Part shown: positions 22,764-31,538 of the stretch, in pieces
Layout of the letters: the number at the start of each line of letters is the position of its first letter
Numbering within the stretch: the stretch's first letter is position 1
Assembly (NCBI GenBank): GCA_903900845.1
Contig: CAIUOU010000144.1
Span: 1-39,963, forward strand
Source: an uncultured Opitutia bacterium
GTDB lineage: Bacteria > Verrucomicrobiota > Verrucomicrobiia > Opitutales > Opitutaceae
DNA: 39,963 bases
Direction of reading: 5' to 3'
Notes under the pieces: model-generated
The model's input: the letters and a program-made list of their open reading frames with translations, nothing else
Databases searched by the model: none
What the model was told of the DNA's origin: nothing
Program-made: the position numbers and the translations under genes

Positions 22764-23933
22764 TCAGACCTTGGGGAATTTAATCCACTTGGCGCCAGCC
22801 TTGCCGCTCTTCACGGCGGTCTCGATGAAGGCCATGCCGGCGAGACCGTCGTCGATCGTCGGGAAGTCGTAACCACCCTTGGGCGCCTTGCGGCCCTCGA
22901 CGGAGTCGGCGATGGCGACGGCGGCCGACCGGTAGATGTTGGCGAAAGCCTCGATGAAACCCTCCGGGTGGGCGAAAGGAGTACGGATGGCGCCCTTGGC
23001 GGCGTCGCTATGGTAGCCGTTGCCCCGGCGGTGGACCTGCTGCGGGGCGTCGGCCTTCTTAAAGAGGAGCTCGTTGGGGTTCTCCTGGAACCACTGCAGG
23101 GAGCCCTTGGTGCCGAAGACGCGGATGTTGAGGTTATTCTCCTCACCGCTGGAGATCTGGGAGGCGAAAAGGATGCCCTTCACGCCACCGGAAAAACGCA
23201 CGAGGCAGTTGCCGTCGTCATCCAACAGGCGACCGGGGATGAACGTCGAAAGCTCCGCGCAGATCTCCTCGATCTCGAGGCCGGTGATGTAGCGGGCGAG
23301 GTTGTGCGCGTGGGTGCCGATGTCGCCCATGCAGTTGGAGACGCCGGAGATCGACGGATCCATGCGCCAGTTGGCGATCTTGCTGATGGTACCGGCCTCG
23401 AGCGCGGTGATGGCGTAACCCTGCGGATACTCGACGACCACCTTGAGGAGCTTGCCGAGCTTGCCGCTGCGCACCCAGTCGCGGGCCTCTTTCACCATCG
23501 GATAGCCGGTGTAGTTGTGGGTGAGCGCGAAGACCTTGCCGGTGCGACGAACGACCTCGCGGAGCCGCAGGCCCTCCTTGAGGGAGAAGCACAACGGCTT
23601 GTCGCACACGACGTGGAAACCCGCCTCCATGAAAGCCCGCGCGATCGGTGCGTGGGTGTTGTTGCGGGTGACGATCGAGACGAAGTCGATGCGCTGGTCG
23701 GCGGGCAACGCGGCCTCGCGGGCGACCATTTCCTGGTAGGTGCCATAAACGCGAGCCGGGTCGAGGAACAGGTCGGCACCGGATGCCCGGGATTTTTCCG
23801 GGTCAGCCGAGAAACAGCCGGCGACGAGATCGATCTCGCCGTCGAGGCGGGCAGCCATGCGGTGCACGGAGCCGATGAAGGCGCCGCGACCGCCGCCGAT
23901 CATGCCCATGCGGAGCTTACGGTTGAGTTTCAT
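22764..23933 (-). CDS. Gfo/Idh/MocA family oxidoreductase 1
   Basis: This 389-residue NAD(P)-dependent sugar oxidoreductase has an N-terminal Rossmann motif M-G-M-I-G-G-G-R-G-A-F-I-G. The family C-D-K-P-L segment carries the catalytic-region lysine. In the C-terminal domain the active-site motif G-D-I-G-T-H-A-H-N-L-A-R-Y is present. Gfo/Idh enzymes oxidise or reduce a sugar hydroxyl/keto group, often on inositols, glucosides or amino sugars. The exact substrate is not deducible. There is no signal peptide, so it is cytoplasmic. It lies 24 bp downstream of the second Gfo/Idh gene in the same operon and ends at an intrinsic terminator. Confidence 0.92.
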   Translation of the reverse strand: MKLNRKLRMGMIGGGRGAFIGSVHRMAARLDGEIDLVAGCFSADPEKSRASGADLFLDPARVYGTYQEMVAREAALPADQRIDFVSIVTRNNTHAPIARAFMEAGFHVVCDKPLCFSLKEGLRLREVVRRTGKVFALTHNYTGYPMVKEARDWVRSGKLGKLLKVVVEYPQGYAITALEAGTISKIANWRMDPSISGVSNCMGDIGTHAHNLARYITGLEIEEICAELSTFIPGRLLDDDGNCLVRFSGGVKGILFASQISSGEENNLNIRVFGTKGSLQWFQENPNELLFKKADAPQQVHRRGNGYHSDAAKGAIRTPFAHPEGFIEAFANIYRSAAVAIADSVEGRKAPKGGYDFPTIDDGLAGMAFIETAVKSGKAGAKWIKFPKV

Positions 23934-23957
23934 GGAAGGAGGCGGGGAAGGGCTCGA

Positions 23958-25040
23958 TCAGAGCGCGACCGGCTTGCCGGTGGCGGCGGACTTGTAGGCG
24001 CCGTCGATGATTTTCATGAGCGCGAGCGCCTGATCGGGGGTGTTGAGTGGCTTCTCGGACCCCTCGAGCACGCGGATGAAGTTCGCGGCGGAACGCACGC
24101 GGCCCATCGTCTCATCGGCCGGCACCACGATGCTGCGGTTGACCGGACGGCCGTTCTCCTGGGTGTACAGCTCGCAAGCGTCGATCGCGGTGTTGTCGAG
24201 ACCGTCGGTCCCGAAAAGGCGACGCACCATGCCGCCGGCCTTCGCGCCCTGGAAAACCACGGAGACTTCCTCGCGCTGGTTCATCTCCGCCCACGAGACG
24301 GCGAAGGACATCGACTGGCCGGACTGGAACGTGACGAAACCGTGCGCGGCCGCCTCGACGTCGGTGACGCCCTTGGCCACGTCGGGGATACCCCACGGGC
24401 CCTTGAAAGACTTGTCGGAAATGTGGTCGCGGTAGGTGCGGGCGAGGATGTGCGCTGGTTCGGGATAACCCATGAAATACAGCCCGAGGTCGATCATGTG
24501 GAGCAGATCGATGAGCGGGCCGCCGCCGGAGAGCGCCTTGGTGGTGAACCAGCCGCCGAAGCCCGGGATACCGGTGCGGCGGATCCACTTGGCCTGGCAG
24601 CTGTTGATGGTGCCGACGACGCCCTGCGAGATGTACTCCATCATCGCGTAGCTCTCGGGCCGGGCGCGGTTGTTGAAGTTGAACATCAGCCGACGGCGGG
24701 ATTTCTCGGCCGCCGCCTTCATGCGCGTCATCTCCGCGGCGGAGAGCGCGGGCGGCTTCTCGCAGAACACATGCTTGCCGGCCTGCAGCGCCTGCAGCGC
24801 GAGCGGGGCGTGGAACTTGTTCGGCACGATGATCGAAACCGCGTCGAGTTCGGGCAGCGCGCGCAGCATCTCGGCGACGTCGCCGAAGTGACGGCTGATA
24901 CCGTGACGCGCGGCGGCCTTCTCGGCGGCGGCGGCGTTGACGTCGGCCAGCGCGATGATCTCGGCGCCGGCCTCGCGGAATCCCTTGGCGTGGTAGGCGG
25001 CCATGCCGCCGGCGCCGATGATGGCGATCTTGGTGCTCAT
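23958..25040 (-). CDS. Gfo/Idh/MocA family oxidoreductase 2
   Basis: This 360-residue protein begins M-S-T-K-I-A-I-I-G-A-G-G-M-A, a Rossmann G-x-G-G-x-A loop. It has the C-E-K-P-P segment of the family and C-terminal substrate-domain features (L-I-D-L-L-H-M-I-D-L-G). ATG 25040 is chosen because it begins the Rossmann strand; the longer open frame to 25256 overlaps the isomerase gene and is not conserved-looking. It is the middle gene of a three-gene operon: isomerase/epimerase, this enzyme, then oxidoreductase 1. Two different Gfo/Idh enzymes with a TIM-barrel isomerase is a pattern expected for oxidation and re-reduction of a sugar via a keto intermediate. Confidence 0.92.
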   Translation of the reverse strand: MSTKIAIIGAGGMAAYHAKGFREAGAEIIALADVNAAAAEKAAARHGISRHFGDVAEMLRALPELDAVSIIVPNKFHAPLALQALQAGKHVFCEKPPALSAAEMTRMKAAAEKSRRRLMFNFNNRARPESYAMMEYISQGVVGTINSCQAKWIRRTGIPGFGGWFTTKALSGGGPLIDLLHMIDLGLYFMGYPEPAHILARTYRDHISDKSFKGPWGIPDVAKGVTDVEAAAHGFVTFQSGQSMSFAVSWAEMNQREEVSVVFQGAKAGGMVRRLFGTDGLDNTAIDACELYTQENGRPVNRSIVVPADETMGRVRSAANFIRVLEGSEKPLNTPDQALALMKIIDGAYKSAATGKPVAL

Positions 25041-25164
25041 GAAGAAGGAGTGCGGGGGGTTGCAGGGGCTGCGGGTGGTGAAGGGAAACCCGCCGGCGGG
25101 GGCCCGCGGCCCGGCGCCGGCGAGGAAAATCAGGCGGGCGACCCGGGGCCGCGCCGCCCGCGGC

Positions 25165-26205
25165 TCATTTCTGCCGATCGAACTGCGCGTCGAACACGAT
25201 CGAGCTGGAGGGGAAGTCGGCCTTGCGCACGAAGGCGGCCGACTCCGCCGCGCCATGCAAGCGGTCCATGCGGCCGTCCTCCCATTCCACGGAAAGGGGA
25301 CCGCGGTAACCGACGTCGTTGAGGGCGACGATGATCTCCTCGAAGTTGATGTCGCCGTGGCCGAGCGAGCGGAAGTCCCATTGCCGGCGCGGATCGCCGA
25401 AAGTGGTGTGGCCGCCGAAGACGCCCACCGAACCGTCGCCGTGGCCCCACCACACGTCCTTCATGTGGACGTGGTAAATGCGGTCGCCGAACGCGCGGAT
25501 GAACTTCACGTAGTCGACACCCTGGTAGCCGAGGTGCGACGGGTCGTAGTTGAAACCGAAGCGCCGGTGGCCCTTCACCGCCTCGACCGCACGCTGCGCG
25601 CTGGCGATGTCGAACGCGATCTCGGTCGGGTGGACCTCCAGGGCGAAGTTGACGTTGGCCTTCTCGAACGCCTCGAGGATCGGGCCGAAGCGACGCGCGA
25701 AATCGGCGAATCCGGCATCCCAATACGCCTGCGAGGTCGGCGGAAACGCGTAGATCGAGTGCCAGATGGAGGAACCGGTGAAGCCGTTGACGACGGCGGG
25801 AAAGTCATCCTTCGAACCGCGGCCGGGCTTGGCGTCGAAAAAAGTGCGCGCGGCCTTGGCGGTGAGCGCGAGCTTGCGGGCGGCGCGCTTGCGCACGCCC
25901 TCGGGATCGCCGTCACCCCAAACGTCGGCGGGGAGGATCGTCTTGTGGCGCTCGTCGATGTGGTCGCAGACGGCTTGGCCGACGAGGTGGCTGGAAACGG
26001 CGTAGCAGGTGAGGCCGTTTTCCTTCAGCAGCGCCCACTTGTCGTGGACGTATTTCTTGCTGGATGCGGCCGCGTCGGGATCGAAGTGGTCGCCCCAACA
26101 GGCGAGTTCGACGCCGTCATAGCCCATCTTCTTGACGAGGGGCAGGAGCTTCTCGAGGGGGAGGTCGGCCCATTGGCCGGTGAACAGGGTGACAGGACGG
26201 GGCAT
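25165..26205 (-). CDS. sugar phosphate isomerase/epimerase (xylose isomerase-like TIM barrel)
   Basis: This 346-residue AP-endonuclease-2/xylose-isomerase-like TIM barrel contains the likely metal ligands E33 ([12 protein letters not shown]) and E in A-L-E-V-H-P-T-E. Further likely ligands are the aspartate in [10 protein letters not shown] in Y-H-V-H-M-K-D and the final E in L-S-V-E-W-E-D. It probably interconverts keto and aldo or epimeric forms of a free sugar or sugar derivative; the family name does not imply a phosphorylated substrate. ATG 26205 precedes [10 protein letters not shown], a typical N-terminal strand. It heads the operon with two Gfo/Idh genes and is divergent from the hydroxyacid dehydrogenase (129 bp gap). 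Confidence 0.9.
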   Translation of the reverse strand: MPRPVTLFTGQWADLPLEKLLPLVKKMGYDGVELACWGDHFDPDAAASSKKYVHDKWALLKENGLTCYAVSSHLVGQAVCDHIDERHKTILPADVWGDGDPEGVRKRAARKLALTAKAARTFFDAKPGRGSKDDFPAVVNGFTGSSIWHSIYAFPPTSQAYWDAGFADFARRFGPILEAFEKANVNFALEVHPTEIAFDIASAQRAVEAVKGHRRFGFNYDPSHLGYQGVDYVKFIRAFGDRIYHVHMKDVWWGHGDGSVGVFGGHTTFGDPRRQWDFRSLGHGDINFEEIIVALNDVGYRGPLSVEWEDGRMDRLHGAAESAAFVRKADFPSSSIVFDAQFDRQK

Positions 26206-26334
26206 GGTAGGAATGAACGGGGCCTTCACGAGTAGGCGACCGGCGCCGGGCGGCGAGAAAAAACCCGGCGGCGAACCGCCTTGCGCCGCGGCGGCGAAAG
26301 CGCGCTCCTCGCAGTCGTCTCCCTTCTCCACGCG

Positions 26335-27306
26335 ATGAGCCTCGTCATCTGGACCAACACCGAATTCCCGTCCGCCGAGACCGCCATGCTGGAGGCGGGC
26401 GTGGCGCCGCACCGCCTGGTGCGCGCCCGGACAACCTCTGCCGCCGTGCTGGCCGCGGGCCGGCCCGACCCGCTGCTGGCGGAAGCCGACGTGGCGTTCG
26501 GCCAACCCGACGCAGCCCAATGCCTCGCCTGCCCGCGCCTGCGCTGGGTGGAGGTCACCACGGCCGGTTACACCCGCTACGACACCGCCGAGTTCCGCGA
26601 GGGCTTCCGGGCGCGCGGCGCGGTTTTCACCAACGCTTCCTCGGTCTTCGCCGACTCGTGCGCGCAGCACGTGCTCGCGATGATGCTGGCATTCGGACGA
26701 CGCCTGCTGCCCTCGCACCGCGAGCAACTCACCGACCGCTCGTGGCACTATGACGAACGCCGTTTCGAGTCGCGGCTGCTCACCGGCCAGACCGTGCTGC
26801 TGCTGGGCTTCGGCGCGATCGGCCGGCGGCTGGCCGAGCTGCTGGCGCCCTTCGGTCTGACCATCCTCGCGGTGCGCCGCCAGGTCCGCAGCGAACGCGG
26901 CGTGCGCATCCTTCCGGAGGAGCAGTTGAGCAGCGCCCTCGGCCGGGCTGACCACGTGGTCAACCTGCTCCCCGACAACGAGGGCACGCGGAACTTCGTG
27001 AACGCCCGCCGCCTCGCCTGCCTGCGGCCCGGCACCCGCTTCTACAACGTCGGCCGCGGCGCCACGGTCGACGAGAACGCGCTGCTCGAGGCGCTCCGTT
27101 CAGGACGCGTGGGCGAAGCCTACCTGGATGTTTTCCAGAAGGAGCCGCTGCCACCCGAACATCCGTTCTGGGACATGCCGAACTGCTTCATCACGCCGCA
27201 CACGGCCGGGGGCCGCCACGATCAGGACGAGGCCATCGTGCGGCACTTCCTCGCCAACCTCGAAGCGTTCACCCTAGGCGGACCGCTGACGGACCACGTC
27301 GTGTGA
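26335..27306 (+). CDS. D-isomer-specific 2-hydroxyacid dehydrogenase
   Basis: This 323-residue NAD(P)-dependent oxidoreductase has the nucleotide loop L-G-F-G-A-I-G. The arginine region is [10 protein letters not shown], followed by D-V-F-Q-K-E-P-L-P with the catalytic glutamate and I-T-P-H-T-A-G with the histidine. It resembles the glyoxylate/hydroxypyruvate reductase and phosphoglycerate dehydrogenase-like branch. The substrate is not deducible; adjacent sugar genes suggest a sugar-acid product. ATG 26335 begins M-S-L-V-I-W-T-N, the family's first strand. It is divergent from the isomerase operon and ends 12 bp before the convergent RDD gene. Confidence 0.9.
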   Translation: MSLVIWTNTEFPSAETAMLEAGVAPHRLVRARTTSAAVLAAGRPDPLLAEADVAFGQPDAAQCLACPRLRWVEVTTAGYTRYDTAEFREGFRARGAVFTNASSVFADSCAQHVLAMMLAFGRRLLPSHREQLTDRSWHYDERRFESRLLTGQTVLLLGFGAIGRRLAELLAPFGLTILAVRRQVRSERGVRILPEEQLSSALGRADHVVNLLPDNEGTRNFVNARRLACLRPGTRFYNVGRGATVDENALLEALRSGRVGEAYLDVFQKEPLPPEHPFWDMPNCFITPHTAGGRHDQDEAIVRHFLANLEAFTLGGPLTDHVV

Positions 27307-27318
27307 GCGCGTGATGGG

Positions 27319-28035
27319 TCACACCCGCACGACCCGCGTGCCGGCGATCAGATCGTGCAGGCAGCGGCGGTCGGCGCGGAACAGGAAGGCGTAATCGAGC
27401 GCGATGAACAGGAAGCCGAGCGGGAAGGCGACGTTCAGCAGGAAGAAGACCGAGACCGGCAGCGCGAAACGGAGCATGACCCCCCGCGCGAAGCCCGCCG
27501 GACCGTCGTCGTCGGCCCGCACCACCTTCACGCCGGTGAGCAATTTCCCGAGATTCTGACCGCGGAAGAGAATGAGCAGCGCCTGCACCAGCAGCAGGGC
27601 GAACAACCCCGCGTAGACCCAGAAGACACCTTCGGCCACGCCGGTCATGTCCAGATCCTCCAGTTTCGGGAACCCTCCCTGCGCAATGTCCGGATTCGAC
27701 TCGATCAGCTTCCGGCTGAGCCAAAGTCCGCCCGGCAGGAGGCTGCAAAAGTAAACGAACGCGTTGATCAGCGCCGCGCCCGTGCGCGCGCCGACTCCCG
27801 CGGGCTCCGCCGCCGGCCGCGCCTCGGCAGCGGTCGGATCAGCCGGCGCCGCGATCGATGGCGGTTCCGCCGCGCCGCCGAATTCCGGAAAATCCCCCAG
27901 GCGACACCACTCGTTCGCGCCCGCCAGCTTGGCCTTGGTCTCAAGGTTGGCACGGCCGCCGTTGATCCACGCGCGCACCTGGTCCGCCGTTGCAGGACCA
28001 TACTCCCGGCCGTCGCCACCGATGATGATGAACAT
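27319..28035 (-). CDS. GYF_2-RDD membrane protein
   Basis: This 238-residue protein opens with a GYF_2 domain (residues 1-50, M-F-I-I-I-G-G-D-G-R-E-Y-G-P with W-C-R-L-G-D-F). An alanine- and proline-rich linker follows, then an RDD domain with about four membrane helices (from G-A-R-T-G-A-A-L to R-A-D-R-R-C-L-H-D-L). RDD proteins are poorly understood; some have been linked to ion transport. The GYF_2 domain may bind a proline-rich partner. It is the last gene of the long TonB-TlpA-sulfatase string, 78 bp after the sulfatase, so co-transcription is possible but not certain. ATG 28035 was chosen over an upstream ATG because the GYF_2 domain starts there. Confidence 0.83.
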   Translation of the reverse strand: MFIIIGGDGREYGPATADQVRAWINGGRANLETKAKLAGANEWCRLGDFPEFGGAAEPPSIAAPADPTAAEARPAAEPAGVGARTGAALINAFVYFCSLLPGGLWLSRKLIESNPDIAQGGFPKLEDLDMTGVAEGVFWVYAGLFALLLVQALLILFRGQNLGKLLTGVKVVRADDDGPAGFARGVMLRFALPVSVFFLLNVAFPLGFLFIALDYAFLFRADRRCLHDLIAGTRVVRV

Positions 28036-28113
28036 GGGCGCAATGCAGTCGCGGCCGACCGGCTCGTCAATCGCGCGCGCCTGCCGCAACCTCCCCCGCC
28101 AAGGCCGGCCGCC

Positions 28114-29673
28114 TCAGGGTCCGAAGCGGCTTATCCACGCCGTCTGCGGCCAACCCGCCTTTTCGTACGGCTGATCGGGACCGGGCGTGCTGCGCCCGCG
28201 CTCGATCGTGGCCCGCATCAGGCGCCCCAGCCGCTCGACCACCTCGGGATGCCGGTCGGCGAGGTTAGTCGTTTCCTTCGGGTCGTTGCCCAGATGGTAG
28301 AGCTGGAACGGTGGCAGGCCGTCGAAGTTGTCGGGCTTCGGCTGCGTCCACGGGGAAGGCGACCTCGTCGGCGGACTCCAGCCCCCGGAGCCGGGGCCGA
28401 GGATCAATTTCCAATCGCCCTCGCGGATCGCGAACTCTCCCTCCGATGAGTGGTGGACCAGGCTGCGCCGGCGCGACTCCGGCGCACGCTCCCCGCGCAA
28501 AAGCTCGAGCAGGCTCGAGCTGTCCTCGGCGGTGTTGGGGGGAAGCGGCGCGCCGAGGATGGCCGCCATCGTCGCAAAAAGGTCGAGGTGACCGACCACA
28601 TCGGCGCAGCGGGATCCCGCTGGCACCACGCCCGGCCAGCGGGCGATGAAGGGCACCCGGTGCCCGCCCTCGAAGGCGTCGGATTTGGAGCCGCGGAACC
28701 CGCCGCTCGAATCATGGCCGAGATCGCGGTGGCGCGGGATGTCACCCGCGGGGGCGTAGCCGTTGTCAGACGTAAACACCACGAGCGTGTCGCGCGCGAG
28801 GCCATGCTTCTCCAGGGCCGCGAGGATCGCGCCGACATCGGCGTCGAGCTGGCGGACGAACGCCCCGTAGGGCGTGGGGGTCGTGGCCGAAAACTCCTCG
28901 GTCGGCAGCGTCGGCGTGTGCGGCGAGGCCAATGCGAGGTAGACGAAGAACGGCCGCCGGGCGCGCGAGGCGGCCTGTCCGGCGACGAAGTCGATGGTCT
29001 CTCGGGTGAGCCGCGGCTGCACGTCCTCCATGCGGAAATCGCCCCCGATCGGCCCCGCCCGCCACAGGCGCGGAGCCGGACTGTCCCCCACCCTCGCCGT
29101 TGGCGGAGCCGTCACCCGATCGTCGCGCAGCCAGACATACGGCGGCATGTCGAGCGATGCGCTGATGCCGATGAAACGGTCGAACCCGTTCGCCACCGGT
29201 CCGCCCCCGAAAGATTTCGCGTAATCGACGTCCTCCGGCCCGGAACCGGACTTGGCCCAGTCGAGCCCGAGGTGCCATTTGCCAAACATCGCGGTCGTGT
29301 AACCTCTCGACCGAAGGAAACCGGGCAACGTGAGCCGGCCCGGCTCGATGAGAGGTGCGCCGTAACCGTTGAGCACGCCGCGCTTCAGGCGCCCGCGCCA
29401 TGAGTACCGGCCGGTGAGCAACGTGTAGCGGGTGGGCGTGCAGACGCCCGAGGAGGAATGCGCGTCGGTGAACGTCATCCCTTCCGCCGCGAGGCGGTCA
29501 AGGTGCGGCGTCCGCCAGAGGCTGCGCGGATTCAACGCCGACACGTCGCCGATCCCCATATCGTCCGCGAGAATGACCATGACGTTCGGCCCCGCGGGCC
29601 GCTCCGGCGCGGCCGCTCGCGCGGCGACGGGGAGCACGATCGCGGCGAGGAGGCCGAGGAGCCGGGCGATCAT
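28114..29673 (-). CDS. Cys-type sulfatase, exported
   Basis: This 519-residue type I sulfatase has a signal peptide (about residues 1-21, ending A-A-R-A-A-A) and the metal-binding I-L-A-D-D-M-G (D37, D38). The active-site signature is C78-T-P-T-R-Y-T-L-L-T-G. C78 must be converted to formylglycine for activity, so a maturase (FGE or anSME) is needed. None is in this window. A further ligand motif, F-T-S-D-N-G, is present. It lies 4 bp after the stop of the Tat-exported protein, so the two are co-translated or at least co-transcribed. The substrate, probably a sulfated glycan or related sulfate ester, cannot be read from the sequence. Confidence 0.92.
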   Translation of the reverse strand: MIARLLGLLAAIVLPVAARAAAPERPAGPNVMVILADDMGIGDVSALNPRSLWRTPHLDRLAAEGMTFTDAHSSSGVCTPTRYTLLTGRYSWRGRLKRGVLNGYGAPLIEPGRLTLPGFLRSRGYTTAMFGKWHLGLDWAKSGSGPEDVDYAKSFGGGPVANGFDRFIGISASLDMPPYVWLRDDRVTAPPTARVGDSPAPRLWRAGPIGGDFRMEDVQPRLTRETIDFVAGQAASRARRPFFVYLALASPHTPTLPTEEFSATTPTPYGAFVRQLDADVGAILAALEKHGLARDTLVVFTSDNGYAPAGDIPRHRDLGHDSSGGFRGSKSDAFEGGHRVPFIARWPGVVPAGSRCADVVGHLDLFATMAAILGAPLPPNTAEDSSSLLELLRGERAPESRRRSLVHHSSEGEFAIREGDWKLILGPGSGGWSPPTRSPSPWTQPKPDNFDGLPPFQLYHLGNDPKETTNLADRHPEVVERLGRLMRATIERGRSTPGPDQPYEKAGWPQTAWISRFGP

Positions 29674-29677
29674 GGCG

Positions 29678-31492
29678 TCAACCGATGTCCAGCGTGGCGC
29701 GGAACGGCGTCAGGCCCGTGAGGTAGACGCTCATGCCGTCCCACTTCGGGGACGCCCCGCGCACCTGGGTGTAGGTGTGCTCGACACGGCCCGGGCCGAA
29801 CTCGATCACGTCGCCGCCCGACTCGTAGCGTCCCTTGCCCGAGCGGAGCAGGTAGCCGTCGGTCACGCCCGGGAGCGGATCGACGCCGTGCAACTTGCCG
29901 CCGTGGCGGAACGCCAGCTCGATCGCCACCGGCACCTCGCCCGTGCCCTCGATCAGGAACTCCAGCCGGAAACGGCCGTCCTTCTCGGTGACGTTCACCG
30001 TGGCCTCGAGCTTCGAGATGTTGCTGCGCGCGCGCAGGGCGCGGCCCGAGTTCGCCAGGGTTCCGTTCGGCGCCATCTTGGTGTGCTCGCCGTCGGCGAT
30101 CTGCTCCTTGGTGAGGGGCTGGAAGTACGGTCCTTCGAGCGACTGCCGCACGATGTAGCCCCCTTCGCGCGCCTCGATCATGTCACCCGTGAACTGACCC
30201 TTGCCGAAGAAGGCGGTGGCGAAGCGCACCGACTCGAGGGCCGCCGAACGATGCCGGTAGGAGAACAGTGTCGTGTTGCCGGCGAGCACGGTGCCGCTGC
30301 GGTCGCCGCGGCGCACACGGGCGAGACTCGAGTAGGAGAAGAGCCGCGAGTAGTCCTTCGGCAACGGAAGCGACGGCGGCAGCGGGCGACGGAACTCCGG
30401 CTCGCTCAGGAAGGAGATCAACTCGAGCGAGGCCTCGAGGAGGGTGCGGGCGGCCTCGAAACGGCGCGCCTGGAGGAGCTCCTGCGCCTCGCGGGCGATC
30501 TGGGCCGGGGCGCCTCCCTCGATCTGGCGCGTCATCGCGGCGAAGCGGCCGTTGCCGTCGATGATGGCGAGGTGGCGGTAGGCGTAGTAGTAACGCGCCA
30601 TGCTGCCGCGCTGGTAACGGTCCTGCCGGCGCGAGGCCTCGGTGACCACCTCCCCATCGGGATGCACGTAGTACAGCGTCATCTCGAGATTGCGCCGCAC
30701 CGGCTCGAGCAGCTCGGGCCGCTTGAGCAGTCGCGCGACGACCACGAGTGCGCGGTCCACGATCGGCGAATAGACCGTCGTGCTCTTCTCCGTGTACTGG
30801 CCGTCGGGATCGAGGTCGATGTTCTCGGCCAGCCACTGGTCGACGCGGGCGAGGTAGCGCGGGTTCGGGAAAAGCGAATGGGCGATCGCGAGCGCGCAGC
30901 AGACCACCCAGCGGTGGTTGGGCGTGTGCACCCCGCCGGTCACGAGGCCGTCCGCCGCCTTGACGATGAAGCGTCCGATGCCATCGGCGATCGCGGCGAG
31001 CTTCGGGTCACCGCTGGCCTTGAGCACCGAGTAGCAGGGGCCGAGGTTCTCGACGATGAAGGCCACGTCCGGCGGCGAACGGAAATTCGTGGCGTAAAAA
31101 TCGACGGTGCCATCCTCGTACTGCACGCGGTTGAGGTACTCGACCGCCAGCCGCAGCGCCTCGGTCACCTCCGCCGAGCCCCGGTGCTTGCCGCCCTCGG
31201 AGCAAAGGGCGCAGGTGTAGGCGACGATGAGCGCCTTGGTGCCCGTCGCGGAGTGCAAGCCGAAGTCGTTGATCTGGCCGCCGAGCCAGCGGTGACCGGA
31301 CCGGCGTTCCTGGCTGGCGAGCAACGCGGGGATCCGCTCGTCGTTGAAGCGGATCAGCTCGCGAATCACGTCCGCGGTGGTGTCGGGGTCCGCCGCGAGG
31401 GACCTCGGCGCGAGGGCCGCCAGCGCGGCCGCGCCGGCGCCGGCACGAAGGAATTCACGACGGGAAGCGGAGGGAAGCAGGGGTTCGGTCAT
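29678..31492 (-). CDS. Tat-exported protein of unknown function, mainly helical then beta-rich
   Basis: This protein of about 604 residues carries a twin-arginine signal, S-R-R-E-F-L-R-A (R11-R12), then a hydrophobic stretch and A-P-R-S-L-A-A. Residues about 40-330 read as repeated helices, many rich in aromatic residues (for example R-Y-Y-Y-A-Y-R-H-L-A). The C-terminal part (about 380-604) is strand-rich with many glycines. The overall look, an alpha toroid followed by a beta sandwich, is reminiscent of polysaccharide lyases such as the heparinase II/III group. I see no catalytic motif I can name, so this is a guess. Several cysteines (the C-A-L-C and V-C-C-A segments) could be redox-active. 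It is 46 bp from the fourth TlpA gene and 4 bp from the sulfatase. Confidence 0.62.
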   Translation of the reverse strand: MTEPLLPSASRREFLRAGAGAAALAALAPRSLAADPDTTADVIRELIRFNDERIPALLASQERRSGHRWLGGQINDFGLHSATGTKALIVAYTCALCSEGGKHRGSAEVTEALRLAVEYLNRVQYEDGTVDFYATNFRSPPDVAFIVENLGPCYSVLKASGDPKLAAIADGIGRFIVKAADGLVTGGVHTPNHRWVVCCALAIAHSLFPNPRYLARVDQWLAENIDLDPDGQYTEKSTTVYSPIVDRALVVVARLLKRPELLEPVRRNLEMTLYYVHPDGEVVTEASRRQDRYQRGSMARYYYAYRHLAIIDGNGRFAAMTRQIEGGAPAQIAREAQELLQARRFEAARTLLEASLELISFLSEPEFRRPLPPSLPLPKDYSRLFSYSSLARVRRGDRSGTVLAGNTTLFSYRHRSAALESVRFATAFFGKGQFTGDMIEAREGGYIVRQSLEGPYFQPLTKEQIADGEHTKMAPNGTLANSGRALRARSNISKLEATVNVTEKDGRFRLEFLIEGTGEVPVAIELAFRHGGKLHGVDPLPGVTDGYLLRSGKGRYESGGDVIEFGPGRVEHTYTQVRGASPKWDGMSVYLTGLTPFRATLDIG

Positions 31493-31538
31493 CGGCAGAC
31501 TCTCGATGCCGGCCGCGGACAGAGGCAAGCCGAACGGG

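Noticed and set aside
26244-26270. Inverted repeat CGCCGGG/CCCGGCG with an A-rich loop between divergent genes
   Set aside because: The 13-base loop and its place upstream of both genes do not fit a terminator. In GC-rich DNA a 7 bp stem is easily found by chance.
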